Source: Priapulus caudatus
Taxonomy: Eukaryota; Priapulida; Priapulimorpha; Priapulimorphida; Priapulidae
Reading direction: 5' to 3'
Length of the DNA stretch: 32,589 bases
Assembly: GCF_000485595.1 (NCBI RefSeq)
Contig: NW_014577632.1
Coordinates: forward strand, 146,716-179,304
Shown piece by piece: positions 9,479 through 21,400 of this stretch. A program made the position numbers and the translations under genes. The first letter of the stretch is position 1, and every line of letters starts with the position of its first letter. Under the pieces are notes generated by a model. It had not been told where the DNA came from. It was given only the letters and a program-made list of their open reading frames with translations, and ran no database searches.

Positions 9479-9788
9479 CAGGGTTCGTAGCGGGTCTTCC
9501 AAAGTCTTATAAGTACTTATTTTGCCAAAAATAAAATAAGGGCCCTTATTAGTACTTATTTTTGGTGAAATCTTAGAAAAGTACTTAATAGTCCTTATTT
9601 TTTGCTAAAGGACCATTTTTCAACATGTTCTGTGTTGAATTTCGGCGAAACGGCTTTATATAAATATTATTAGCGTACTTTAATAATCGGTGATCTATCA
9701 GAAATCGCGTAAAAAAGTCTTATTTTGGCCTCCAGAAAGAGTCTTATAAGTCCTTATTTCAACATGTGTCTTCCTACTATGAACCCTG
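9479..9788. mobile_element. 310-bp MITE-like insertion present in only one copy
   Basis: The ends are CAGGGTTCGTAG and CTACTATGAACCCTG (imperfect inverted repeats). They are flanked by ATTAA at 9474-9478 and 9789-9793. The second copy of the duplicated segment has a single ATTAA (11548-11552) and no insert, so the empty site is visible. The interior is AT-rich with repeated acttattttt stretches and no ORF. The superfamily is not certain. Confidence 0.9.
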
Positions 9789-10299
9789 ATTAAGGTCATA
9801 GGTTTAGCGACAGTAGCGATTACGAACTCGAAGTGACCTTATCCTATTTACTTTGAAGATTTCTTCTATTGTGTATTTTGTGTGTTTTTAGTATCAGGCA
9901 GTGAATATATATATGTATGTGTTGGGTTAGAACCAAAGACTTTTTAGTAATTATTGCCGTGTGATAACTAGGAACGGCTGACGATCGTGGTAATGGCAAC
10001 ATCCATTTCATTAGGGTGGGAACATTTGTGCGTGGCATGTAGAGGGTACACACAAATTTGTACAATGTACTGCTTTGCTATCACAGGTGTTATCGCCTAT
10101 TCTGTGATCTGAATGATGCGATGCGAGCTGTGGTGTTAGAGCACTGGCATGATCGTTGGTATCTGATAATAGCTGGTAGTGTGGTCGCAACTACTTGTAG
10201 CCGTGATGACATCGCAGTAAGCAACAGCGTGTGCAGCTTGCTCAACCGAGTTTAGCAATCATTTTCAATGGCGTGAAAGCATGATTATGTAGTTGGAAA

Positions 10300-10305
10300 A
10301 ATAAA
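10300..10305 (+). promoter_or_regulatory. Candidate poly(A) signal AATAAA of the RhoGEF gene
   Basis: This AATAAA is about 1.06 kb past the stop, on the + strand, and the first one I see outside the inserted 310-bp element. It recurs in the duplicated copy at about 12059. No cleavage site can be confirmed from sequence alone. Confidence 0.25.
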
Positions 10306-11421
10306 TCATCAATATTGTAGATGAATGCACAAAATTAGGCATTATTACAGGAGTGAGTGAAAACGTTTTTGTTTTTTTTCACTCCTGAGTATCATGTTAA
10401 CGGGCATATTTTTCACTGTCCATAGCCGTGTAGTTATATGGAATTTGTGGACGTGGTTAATTATAACACCTAATCGAATTTACCTAACGTTCTTGTAGCT
10501 GTATGTAATGGACCCGTTCGCGTTGCTGCGAAATGCGTGTTTGCCATAATTAAACGTAGTTTTAATTGTAGTTAATTTAAATGTTATTGGCATATCAACC
10601 AGTTTCTTTAAGCATTAAGATCACGTTTCTTTTCACACCCTAAAACATCAAATAAAACGGAACTACACATTTCTCGATCTTTTCCTGAAAAGTAGCTCAC
10701 CCTGCTAAACCGCCAGCTTGGAACTTGTTATTTAGTGACTTAGTTCTAGCTTTATTACATTTGTCGCATAGAGCCCAAATTCGACTGCTTTATCTATCAC
10801 GTCGGTAGGGACAAAACATACTGCCATGTGACAGGAGTATTGTGACACTGCAATGTTTTATAGGAACGTGACAAGTTGTGTGCATATGTAGAAGCTAGGT
10901 TAGCCGAAACAACAATCATGACCAAAATGTGTAGTCTGGTTGGCATGCTGACATAACGCATCGTTAATTCTGTAATTACGTCTACATTAGGGATGTCTAT
11001 ACTAACATTATGTGACAGAAATATTAATTATCTTGATTGTATATATATATATAATTATGTGGCAGCTATGCGGTGTCAGTAGATGTAAATATAAATTAAT
11101 ATTTTGATAATATAAAGGCAGTGTCTATTATTTCACAGCAATTTTGTGCCGGTCTCTATGCCGGCAGTTTGCTCATTTCAGTTTCCTTTCCTCATGGTTG
11201 ACAATAAATCTGTTACGATTATAACAGCTGCGTTTCTCGTCAGATATTACTCGTTCTGTTCTGCTAAGAGATTCGCAATCATCAACATTATCACAAGCAT
11301 ACATTTTCCATGACCACTCCCCCTATAAAAGTATACATATTATAATAATTATTTTTTTAATCTGGAGGGAAGTAACTTGGCCCTGGAGGGATACTAATTT
11401 GTATTTCTTTGTAAGGGGGAC

Positions 11422-11431
11422 NNNNNNNNNN
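11422..11431. other. Assembly gap of 10 Ns
   Basis: Ten consecutive n characters lie between two near-identical segments. The true gap length is unknown, and the join may be wrong. Confidence 0.99.
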
Positions 11432-13179
11432 AGTTCAGGGAGTAACCGTATGGATAGGTGGGCTGTTGGAATGTTCTGTGCCTCTCATGTCTCAGCTGGA
11501 ATACTTGTCTCAACCTTCAATCATGTCCAACTTGCTCATTGATATAGATTAAGGTCATGGGTTTATCGACAGTGGCGATTACGACTCGAAGTGACCTTAT
11601 CCTATTTACTTTGAAGATTTCTTCTATTGTGTATTTTGGTGTGTTTTTAGTATCAGGCAGTGAATATATATATGTATGTGTTGGGTTAGAACCAAAGACT
11701 TTTTAGTAATTATTGCCGTGTGATAACTAGGAACGGCTGACGATCGTGGTAATGGCAACATCCATTTCATTAGGGTGGGAACATTTGTGCGTGGCATGTA
11801 GAGGGTACACACAAATTTGTACAATGTACTGCTTTGCTATCACAGGTGTTATCGCCTATTCTGTGATCTGAATGATGCGATGCGAGCTGTGGTGTTAGAG
11901 CACTGGCATGATCGTTGGTATCTGATAATAGCTGGTAGTGTGGTCGCAACTACTTGTAGCCGTGATGACATCGCAGTAAGCCTCAGCGTGTGCAGCTTGC
12001 CCAACCGAGTTTAGCAATCATTTTCAATGGCGTGAAAGCATGATTATGTAGTTGGAAAAATAAATCATCAATGTTGTAGATGAATGCACAAAATTAGGCA
12101 TTATTACAGGAGTGAGTGAAAACGTTTTTATTTTTTTTCTCTCCTGATGATTATGTTAACGGGCATATTTTTCACTGTCCATAGCCGTGTAGTTATATGG
12201 AATATGTGGACGTGGTTAATTATAACACCTAATCGAATTTACCTAACGTTCTTGTAGCTGTATGTAATGGACCCTTTCGCGTTGCTGCGAAATGCGTGTT
12301 TGCCATAATTAAACGTAGTTTTAATTGTAGTTAATTTAAATGTTATTGGCATATCAACCAGTTTCTTTAAGCATTAAGATCACGTTTCTTTTCACACCCT
12401 AAAACATCAAATAAAACGGAACTACACATTTCTCGATCTTTTCCTGAAAAGTAGCTCACCCTGCTAAATCGCCAGCTTGGAACTTGTTATTTAGTGACTT
12501 AGTTCTAGCTTTATTACATTTGTCGCATAGAGCCCAAATTCGACTGCTTTATCTACACGTCGGTAGGGACAAAACCTACTGCCATGTGACAGGAGTATTG
12601 TGACACTGCAATGTTTTATAGGAACGTGACAAGTTTTGTGCACTTGTAGAAGCTAGGTTAGCCGAAACAACAATCATGACCAAAATGTGTAGTCTGGTTG
12701 GCATGCTGACATAATGCATCGTTAATTCTGTAATTACGTCTACATTAGGGATGTCTATACTAACATTATGTGACAGCAATATTAATTATCTTGATTGTAT
12801 ATATATATATAATTATGTGGCAGCTCTGCGGTGTCAGTAGATGTAAATATAAATTAATATTTTGATAATATAAAGGCAGTGTCTATTATTTCACAGCAAT
12901 TTTGTGCCGGTCTCTATGCCGGCAGTTTGCTCATTTCAGTTTCCTTTCCTCATGGTTGACAATAAATCTGTTACGATTATAACAGCTGCGTTTCTCGTCA
13001 GATATTACTCGTTCTGTTCTGCTAAGAGATTCGCAATCATCAACATTATCACAAGCATACATTTTCCATGACCACTCCCCCTATAAAAGTATACATATTA
13101 TAATAATTATTTTTTTAATCTGGAGGGAAGTAACTTGGCCCTGGAGGGATACTAATTTGTATTTCTTTGTAAGGGGGAC
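11432..13179. repeat. Duplicated segment, copy 2 (probably the other haplotype)
   Basis: It starts right after the gap with agttcaggg, as at 9358, and ends with aagggggac, as just before the gap. It lacks the 310-bp insertion. Identical small ORFs in both copies are not evidence of genes. Confidence 0.9.
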
Positions 13180-14416
13180 GGTTGCCCCTATTCATTATTT
13201 CGTGTTTTTACAAATGGGATAATGCAGATAATTGTGAACTGCCTCTATAAACAATTATAATTATGGTTAATTTGCAAATCATCGCAAAATCAAACAAAGA
13301 ACAGCGGAATCGAAGCTCACAGTTACCGATATTTTTTCCATAACAATAACGTTGTTCTGTACCTGCATATAATTTCTGTACAAAAGCCCTCACTTCATCA
13401 ACCGCAGCAAGCCGAGGGCATGCTACACGCGACTATGCGGTGACCACGCTATAAAAGACTACGGTACGAATAAATATGACTGCGTATAAATATAGAGGCA
13501 CTGCAGTCGGTAATGCAACCACAAGCTAGGCCTAATTTACGGTAGGCGTGAAAACAGCAGCATGCGGCCTCCACATTGCTGCTCACCAGTGCCTTTGTGG
13601 TTACAGGCTTTACATGCAAACAGCGAAGCGGATAGTAAATATCAAATTGGTAGAATGTATCTTTTCACGCAGAAGAGCACTAGAACAACAATCCTAGTCA
13701 AAAATCGCATGCACGCCGTGTGTCGATTAATCAAATAACAAACCAACAACGATCAAATAACATCGCCACTACCAATCACCTAGATCAACACCGATTAACA
13801 GGGTAGGTGCCGGCCGTCGATGTCTTAATCACATTACCTGATCTTTTGTAATTTGCAGACAGACCGACTCGGCAGTCATTTTCATTGGGTTGCGGGTTGC
13901 AAAATATGAGCATATAATGCGGGTATAAGTATGATACAACGAGATACAACCTACAGAATTACATAGCAATATAATCCATCACGGTATATCAACATAAACG
14001 GTGTGCGCGCTAACCAAACCGAGTGTATGTTGATCCAGATATTGGCCTACATTCCTACGTCTCATGACAGCAGCGAAATCAGGAAATGCGTGCAATTCAT
14101 CGATGCTGATGACGCACAGGTAACAAAACCTGGAAACAATTCTGGCTATGGACCACTGCACATACACCATCGACAAAACAGAACGCCAAGACGAGAACGT
14201 CGCCGAACGAATTTCACGAAAAGGTTCTGCGAAAGTTGCGCGAGAGAAATCTAGACGCGCCACGAGATAGCAGTGCTGGGTTTTCTTTCCAGCTATGGTG
14301 CAGCGGCAACTACGACGGGTGCAACGTGATGACGTCACACACAGAGGTCATACGCTGAAGGTCACATCAAGCACAAGCAACTAGAACTCGATGAATACTG
14401 CGGTGGAGCTGCAGCA
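13180..14416. other. Intergenic DNA between convergent genes
   Basis: No exon, RNA gene or transposon could be supported. A GC-richer stretch at about 13980-14340 has open frames on both strands but no recognisable protein. Confidence 0.5.
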
Positions 14417-14567
14417 GATCCAGAGATCCGATCCAGAAATCCGATCCAGAGATCCGATCCAGAAATCCGATCCAGTGATCCGATCCAGAAATCCGATCCA
14501 GAGATCCGATCCAGAAATCCGATCCAGAGATCCGATCCAGAAATCCGATCCAGAGATCCGATCCAGA
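14417..14567. repeat. 13-bp minisatellite (GATCCGATCCAGA)
   Basis: About 11-12 units alternate between gatccgatccaga and aatccgatccaga. Because 13 is not a multiple of three and the unit lacks stop codons, several frames on both strands stay open. That explains the ORFs of 77-113 codons here. Confidence 0.95.
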
Positions 14568-15117
14568 GATGCCGCTAACCTGCATAGCAGGTCTTTGCAA
14601 CTCAATATCTCCACACGCCGTGACCTCGCGCGCAGACGCAGCAGCAGCCGACTACGCAGCTTTTATCTCCTCCAGCTAATCTCAGGAGGGGCAACTATGC
14701 ACAATTCATTCATAAATGCAAATAATAATTGATAATCATGTAAGCCTCAATTGTTTGCAATCACGGAGATATGTGTATTTTGTGTGCTGTACATAATAAA
14801 TGATATGATACAAAATTACGTGTATGATACAGATTATTATTAAAACACAGGTACGGCAACTCGATCGAGAACAATCATTACTATAATAACGTGAAGCCAA
14901 GTCTCAAGCTCGCGTGCATAAAAACCGTAGCAGGTGCACATGCCTCCTCCGCACCCAGAAGAAATCGAAAACGTTTTTCCGTTTTTTTAAACGAATCTAA
15001 CGTGTAAAATCACGAGCCGAAAACCAGTGCGAACGGCAGACACATAATTGGGCACACCACAAATCTTTCAGGAAACATTGCAGTTATGAACACCTGACGT
15101 AACATCTACGTCATGTA

Positions 15118-15222
15118 CAACTACATGTATACGCACGCGTACATACGCACATGCACATGCATACGCACGCATATACGTACAGGCACATGCACATGTATAT
15201 GCACATGTACACCTACGTACAC
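15118..15222. repeat. Alternating purine-pyrimidine tract (ACGC/ACAT)
   Basis: An imperfect run of tacgcacgc and cacatgcacatg units of about 100 bp lies just downstream of the MYPT stop. It may be in the 3' UTR of the terminal exon B. Z-DNA-prone sequence of the same kind recurs at 19030-19112 and 22425-22515. Confidence 0.7.
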
Positions 15223-15378
15223 CTGCTTAGCTCCAATTAAGCAACGAACGAACGCCGCCTGCCTTCGAATAACACGGACCTCGTTCTCGCCTCGACACGT
15301 ACGAAAAGCGTATGGAAAAGGTTTCTCCGGGGTCCGTCGGTATCCGTCGGTGTCCGGCAGTGACATCACTCGCGCTCC

Positions 15379-15465
15379 TCATTTAGACAGCTTGCTGATG
15401 ACTCGTATCAAGGCGGCGTTCTCCTCTTTCAAACGCTGGTTGTCGCTGCGAAATGCATCCATCTC
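15379..15465 (-). CDS. MYPT terminal exon B (canonical leucine zipper)
   Basis: The acceptor is gtgcgtttcag. It encodes 28 residues, EMDAFRSDNQRLKEENAALI then RVISKLSK, and TGA. DNQRLK-EN-ALIRVISKLSK is nearly identical to the vertebrate MYPT1/2 C-terminus, the zipper that binds cGMP-dependent kinase I alpha. This is therefore the conserved copy. Confidence 0.96.
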   Translation of the reverse strand, partial: EMDAFRSDNQRLKEENAALIRVISKLSK

Positions 15466-18400
15466 CTGAAACGCACGACACACGCGTTAGAACACACCAA
15501 TTCCTCGCCGATCGACGACGCAAATGACGTGACATTTAAACAACTGCGAAACAACTACTGTATACGCCATATTTATCGCGTACAGATATTTTCGCGAATT
15601 CAGACTTGACGGACAATTTCGCGAGTGGTTAATTTCGCGGTCGGTGAATGCGTTTGCGAACTTCACAAAAATTAAACCACTGCGAAACGACACCTCGAAC
15701 TTACAGCTATGAGCAATATAGCTGTAGGTATGTGATTGTGAATTACAATAGACTACCATAGCCGAGCAACGAATATCATACACACACACCTATTAAATAT
15801 AGCTCATCATCTTATTATGTCCTATTACATAATGGAAAGCACAATGACACTAGACGACATTTTTCTACACGTCACATGTCTCCCTGCCAGGTATAATGTA
15901 TACACTAGCTGCCTGAAACGTAAGCCTTTTTAATTCAATGAACAAAGAAATGTATTGCAAAACATAGGACGTGTTTAATTGTAACGCATTCACAGACACA
16001 CAGAATACACAGACAAGCGACCTCTATCTAGCCATCCTGTCTCACCTAGAAACAAAATCGTTATATATTAACACTGATCAATGACACAAGGCTAAGCAAT
16101 ATTACAAGCAAGACAGTTACAAGCAGCTGTTCTCTTCTTTTGCAATATTACATCGCGCGTGGCTAGCAAGCGAGCAGAAGGGGGCGCCACTGTTCTATCA
16201 CAAAATAATGCTCACCGATGTCGACTTGAACTAGATCGGGTTAGAAACAGTTAACATGAAGTCATGAACCTATCCTAACAAGCAGAGACATGTAGTGTGG
16301 TTCCACGCGAATATATCGATATTAAAGTCGCCACCCGTGAAGAGAGTACAGTCGCTCACATGCCATTAGTGTCTAGCTCTGATCCAGTAGTGAGGTGTTT
16401 CAGTTATACGTGTGTCATGCTTGAAACCATGCGCCTGAATCGCTTTCTTTTCGTGTTAGCGGTTTTCAGTTCTTATTACATTTATCAATTTCGCTCCATT
16501 TGTTTTCTTAAATTCGTTGTTATTCATAATTAATAACATATAATAATAATATTATTGTTGTTTTTAATATATCAAATACTACTGTTGCTGGTAGTTATGC
16601 TAGGTGGTTGGGAATTATTAATTTCGCGAGTCTCTATCCGAGCCGGTGACTGATGATCACGCGCACACTTCTAATACATCTCTCATGCTGAACGATCGTT
16701 AGAGCTCGATTCAAATTGCTTCCCGGCAACTCATCATGCTCGACAATAGCTTCGACAAACATCGCGAAACACAAGCGCCCGTCAACGTAGCAACAACGTC
16801 AGTAACAGCACGATGCATCGTACAAACAGCGAACCCTCCGCCTGCTGTTAAGACAGACACACACAGCGGTTTGTTTGTGTTGTTCGCCGGCAGGTGGCAG
16901 CACGCGCATGCACCGCGTGTGACGTCGTGCGTTACCTATTCTGAGCTTATCGGCTCAGCCTCGCAACAACGCGAGTCAGCGCTCGGTTCTCATCTCTCAA
17001 TTTTTGGTTTTCGGCCTTTATGTTATCGAAGTTCTGAAAGACATGTAAGTACGTCAGCACGTGGCAGCCGCGGCGCCCTCTAGCGGGTAGAGTTGCTCGC
17101 CGCTCGTTCCTCGTATGCCGCGCGAGTTTCACGTCGTCGTCAACAGAACAGTGCGTAGGGATTATTTACGAAACGAAATCACTACCATCTGGCAAAGAAT
17201 ATAACGGAAAAGAATCGCCCGGCGAAACAAATACATATATGCAGCTGCTACCCACAGCAAATTAAATGAATACACTGCTCTTCAACGAACTCTCCCGAGT
17301 AATAGCGAGCATGCATAAGCACACAGCCGTCGCCACGACGCAGTGTCGAGGATGTTCGTAGGCAAGCACAACAAGTAATTCCGGCCGCATCGCATTACTA
17401 TCTACACGAACGCACAGAGAAGAATAAGAGAAGGGCAGAGAGAGGAGGCGGAGCTGCGCACGCGACGACGGTAGAGTCCGTGCGGCGAGCGAGCGAAGAG
17501 CGAGGCGGCAGGAAAAGCGCAGAGCGGCGGCGACGGTGCAGGGGGGCGAGCGGACGAGAGAAACACGAAACGACGGCAAACCTTCACTTGCTCCTCCAGC
17601 TCGGATATCTTCATCTCTAGCGCTCGCCTCTCCTGTAATACGCACAGATGTAGGCGCTGAGCGCGCGGATCTCACATCACAGCGAGAACCTCTTAACAAG
17701 ACGAGGATGCGCAGGAGAAGGGGAAATGAGGATAGAATCAAGGACGTGGCAGGGCAGGAATTGAGGGAAGTTTGCCAGATAGGGAAATATTGGGAGGAAA
17801 TATAGATGTAAAGGGAAAGGTGCTAGACGGAAGAGGAACGAGAGAGAGTATAGATGGAAGGTGAAGGGTGCCAGAAAGGGGAGGTATAGGAAGCAATTAA
17901 TGACAGAAGGGAAAAACATCAGGAATAAGGCAGCGCAATTAAGGCAGATGAATGGGACGACAGATGAGTGATGGGGGCACACGTGATCATGGTTAGGGAG
18001 AGAAGATAGGGTTAGGGACGGAAAGTGGCAGAGTGATAAGTGTGAGATGATCATATGATGGAGTATGATGAATCGCATGACGATGACCAAGGGAAAAGAC
18101 CGGCGATATATTTCTGATGATAACGGATGATGATAGAAAGCGATCTGACACATGTAGGAGTGTGAGGGCGAGCAGAGGATGGATGCATGAAAGTATCTAT
18201 TTGTTAGTCGAGAGCATGATACAGCTAGCCAAATAATGCGGTTATGAGGCTAAATAAGAATGTAGGAAAGTGCTACTGAGTTACCAGAGAACACACAGTC
18301 GGGTGACACGTTGGGCGGCCACTCATGGGAAGGACCAGAGGTTATGCCATCCTGCTATTTATCTAAACTATCCGTTGTACGTCTATGTAACATTTACTAA

Positions 18401-21400
18401 TACTATAATAACAAAAAGAAGAGAGGGAAAAACACGCCGCTATCAACTGCGTCGTACAGCCGTCCCTCTCAATACAGATCTACAGTTTAACCTGAGTGTG
18501 AACATTATTTAGGATGACATGTTACCTTCCAATCAATCATTCAATCAAAAATGCCTATCAGGCTGTCACTAAATTCATCGTCTATGACAGCACGAGGATG
18601 AAATGCAGCAAAACAATATAACATCCGCCTGCTATAAGAGGAAAAAAATCGCCGCACCACATTTGAACACGCTTGCACTTGAGACGCCTAGCACTCCACG
18701 ACAAGAAAAAAATGCACCGAAGCCATGCCAGTAGCGCTACCTGGTGACTGAATTGGCTTGCTACACGGTGAGACGTTTCACCGGGTACAGTTCTCGCTAC
18801 AGAAGGACCACTCACAAACGAATATGCTGTTATAGCACACTGCTACCATGTGGGACTACTGAGTACTGACACGGCAAGAAACCACGAAAACAAGAAAAGC
18901 ACCGTCGATCACTCACTTACCTTTCTATTAGCTTCGGCTGCAAGCTGCCCTATACTGCCATTCTTCAGCTGCACCGGAAAACAAAAACACAAACATTGTA
19001 CACCTCAACATTGGTCAATATTGTATGCATGTGCGTGCCTATGCAAGTGTTTGTGTTTTTATACATGCATCTGTGATTGTGCACATGCATGCGCCTATGC
19101 GTACGCATGTGTGTAATTAAGAAAGACTTCACTTTTTGCCGTTATTTCAGTGGGATTTAAATTAATACCCTGATCGAAAATAAAATACATGGCTATTTCG
19201 ATGGGTCAGTCTTCTATACATGTGAAATCGCCTTATGACAGTCATTTGTGTTGAATTTCTGCCCCAGTCCTTCTCTATTCATTGTTTATCCAAGGTTGTT
19301 TCATTCGTGGAGTGCAGTAAGAGTTGCAAAGGAAGCAGACTGCTAAAAATGTCATTTTATATGGTTAGTAAAGTTGTGTTATAAGTGTTTTGTTATTAAA
19401 TATAATAAATAGATAATATAAATATAAATAATGTTACGTGATCAGTCAGGAAACCTAAGCATCATTGCCGTGCAAGCTGTGCTTGGCAATAGTAGCGCCT
19501 GCCCCCCCCCCCCAATTAGCTGACGAATCTCACGTACGACACACCCGCCACGAACTCACCGCTAACGCCTGATCCAACTTCTTTTTGATTTCCTCTAGGT
19601 CTCTCTCCCTGGTCTTCAGTTTGTCCTTCAGCTGTCTGTTCTCTGACTGAGTATCCTCATAGAGCTGTCAGAATGTAAGCCAGTGCATGTTACAGTCTGC
19701 TATGATGTTGTCAGCTCCCACCACACCACGCGGTGGGTCAACGTACGTAACCTTACACTGGTGCACTTTTACACGCGGAGTTTTTATTACTATGGACGTT
19801 ATAGAGTTACACCGACCATACCACGCAACCAGGAGTGTCATATCAGATTATATATATGATCTATGATATATATGATCTATATTATATATGATCTATATGA
19901 TCAATGTTATAACACTTCTGATGCAATGGTATGAAACATATAACTTTACACGGGTGCAATTTTACACAGTACAGGGACAGTAATTTGAACAAAGGTCATT
20001 TGAATGAGTGTCAGGAGGATCAATTGAGGGTTGTTTTCCATGTTTTTCAAGACTAGGATAAAAGGAGGAGGAAAATATTGGGCAATATTAGAATGGCAAA
20101 GAGGAATGGCACGGTAGCAATTAATATATAAATAAATAAATAAATAACATTACCAGTGCCAATGTTGATATTTATAATTTGACATGATTCAGTGAAAAAA
20201 TAGCGTCGGAGATTGCTATAGACAAGGTAGCTCTAACTAATTAAAAAAAAGAGGGAATAATCAAGGTAGATCGAGGTCGGAGTAACACTAAAAGGTTAAC
20301 ACTAAACTGCAATTCCCTGTATGGGGTTCACTACGGACGGTGCTTATACTCATACTACTTTAATATATACTACTTATTAACTACTACTTATAATATACTA
20401 CTTATTATACTAATTATATACTACTTATTATACTACTTATACTTATACTTATACTACGGACGCTATTATTTAGCCCACGACGATTAAACGTAGATGTAGA
20501 CTCACCTTTTTGAAGTCTTCCTGAGAGCAAGGTTTCCTCGTGATCATGAAGCGTTCACTGATGGACGCAGGCTGCGCTCGAGATCTGTCACTGAGATTCT
20601 GCAGATAACAGATCAAGTGTCAGTGGTGCCATCAATAGTAAAAAATGCCAGAACAGTAAACAATGCCAACGATACTGTGATATTGCATGAAATTGTCAAG
20701 TGTAAGTGGTCAGTGGTGCCACCTACCAGCACAGAACAGTAAACAATGCCAACAATACTGCGATACTGCACAAGCCGACGAGAATGACATAGCAAGCTCA
20801 AGGTGTTTTGCGAAGCCACGACACGTAAAGATCGTGAGTCACCGATCCACAAATGTGAAACACTAACTTTCGAATCTTCCGGCTTAGAGTTGAGCACTTT
20901 CGTGGGTTCTTCCTCCTCTTCTTCATCTTCCTGCAATCGAGATGAATTTAAGTGCAGTAAACAGTTGCAATCCAGTGCAGCAAAACAGTTGGCATTCTCT
21001 ATCAGCATTTACCTTTCTTTTAAGGAATGCACCCTGTAGAAATTTTACATCTGACAATCGGTACAACTGTACTGTAAAACACTCTGTTACAAGTCTGTCC
21101 TAGATTATATTAGGTGTGAATAATAATAGATTATTATTACTATTATTATTCACTCCTGATTATATTATACTATTTTCTTGTGCTCATAATATTCTGCTAT
21201 CATGTAATGGATAATTCATCCAAATTGTATGGATGAGTTGGAAAACACACAGATAAAGAGTAAAGATAAAAGTAGGAAGCAAAGATTATGGTGACGGTGC
21301 GTGATAAACCTGGGTTACGTACGTCTGCTATTATGGTGCCAGTACCGCGTCGCTGTCGCACCTTCTGTTTCCGCCTCAGGTTGGCTTCTCGCCTCCTCTC

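Larger units (their letters stand above)
9358..11421. repeat. Duplicated segment, copy 1 (probably one haplotype)
   Basis: Apart from a 310-bp insertion it matches 11432-13179 base for base with scattered single-base differences (for example gcaacagcg versus gcctcagcg near 10220/11979). It ends exactly at the N gap. It holds RhoGEF 3' flank and intergenic DNA, with no supported gene. Confidence 0.9.

Noticed and set aside
9844-12014. Matching pairs of 65-73-codon frames, one pair in each duplicated copy
   Set aside because: Identity follows from the duplication itself; no motif, splice context or codon signal supports a gene.
14381-14732. Open frames of 77-113 codons on both strands
   Set aside because: They are produced by the 13-bp stop-free minisatellite.
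17262-17741. 159-codon minus-strand frame overlapping the MYPT exon 17582-17632
   Set aside because: It is in a different frame from the conserved ERRALEMKISELEEQVK exon and comes from CpG-rich intron sequence with few stops.
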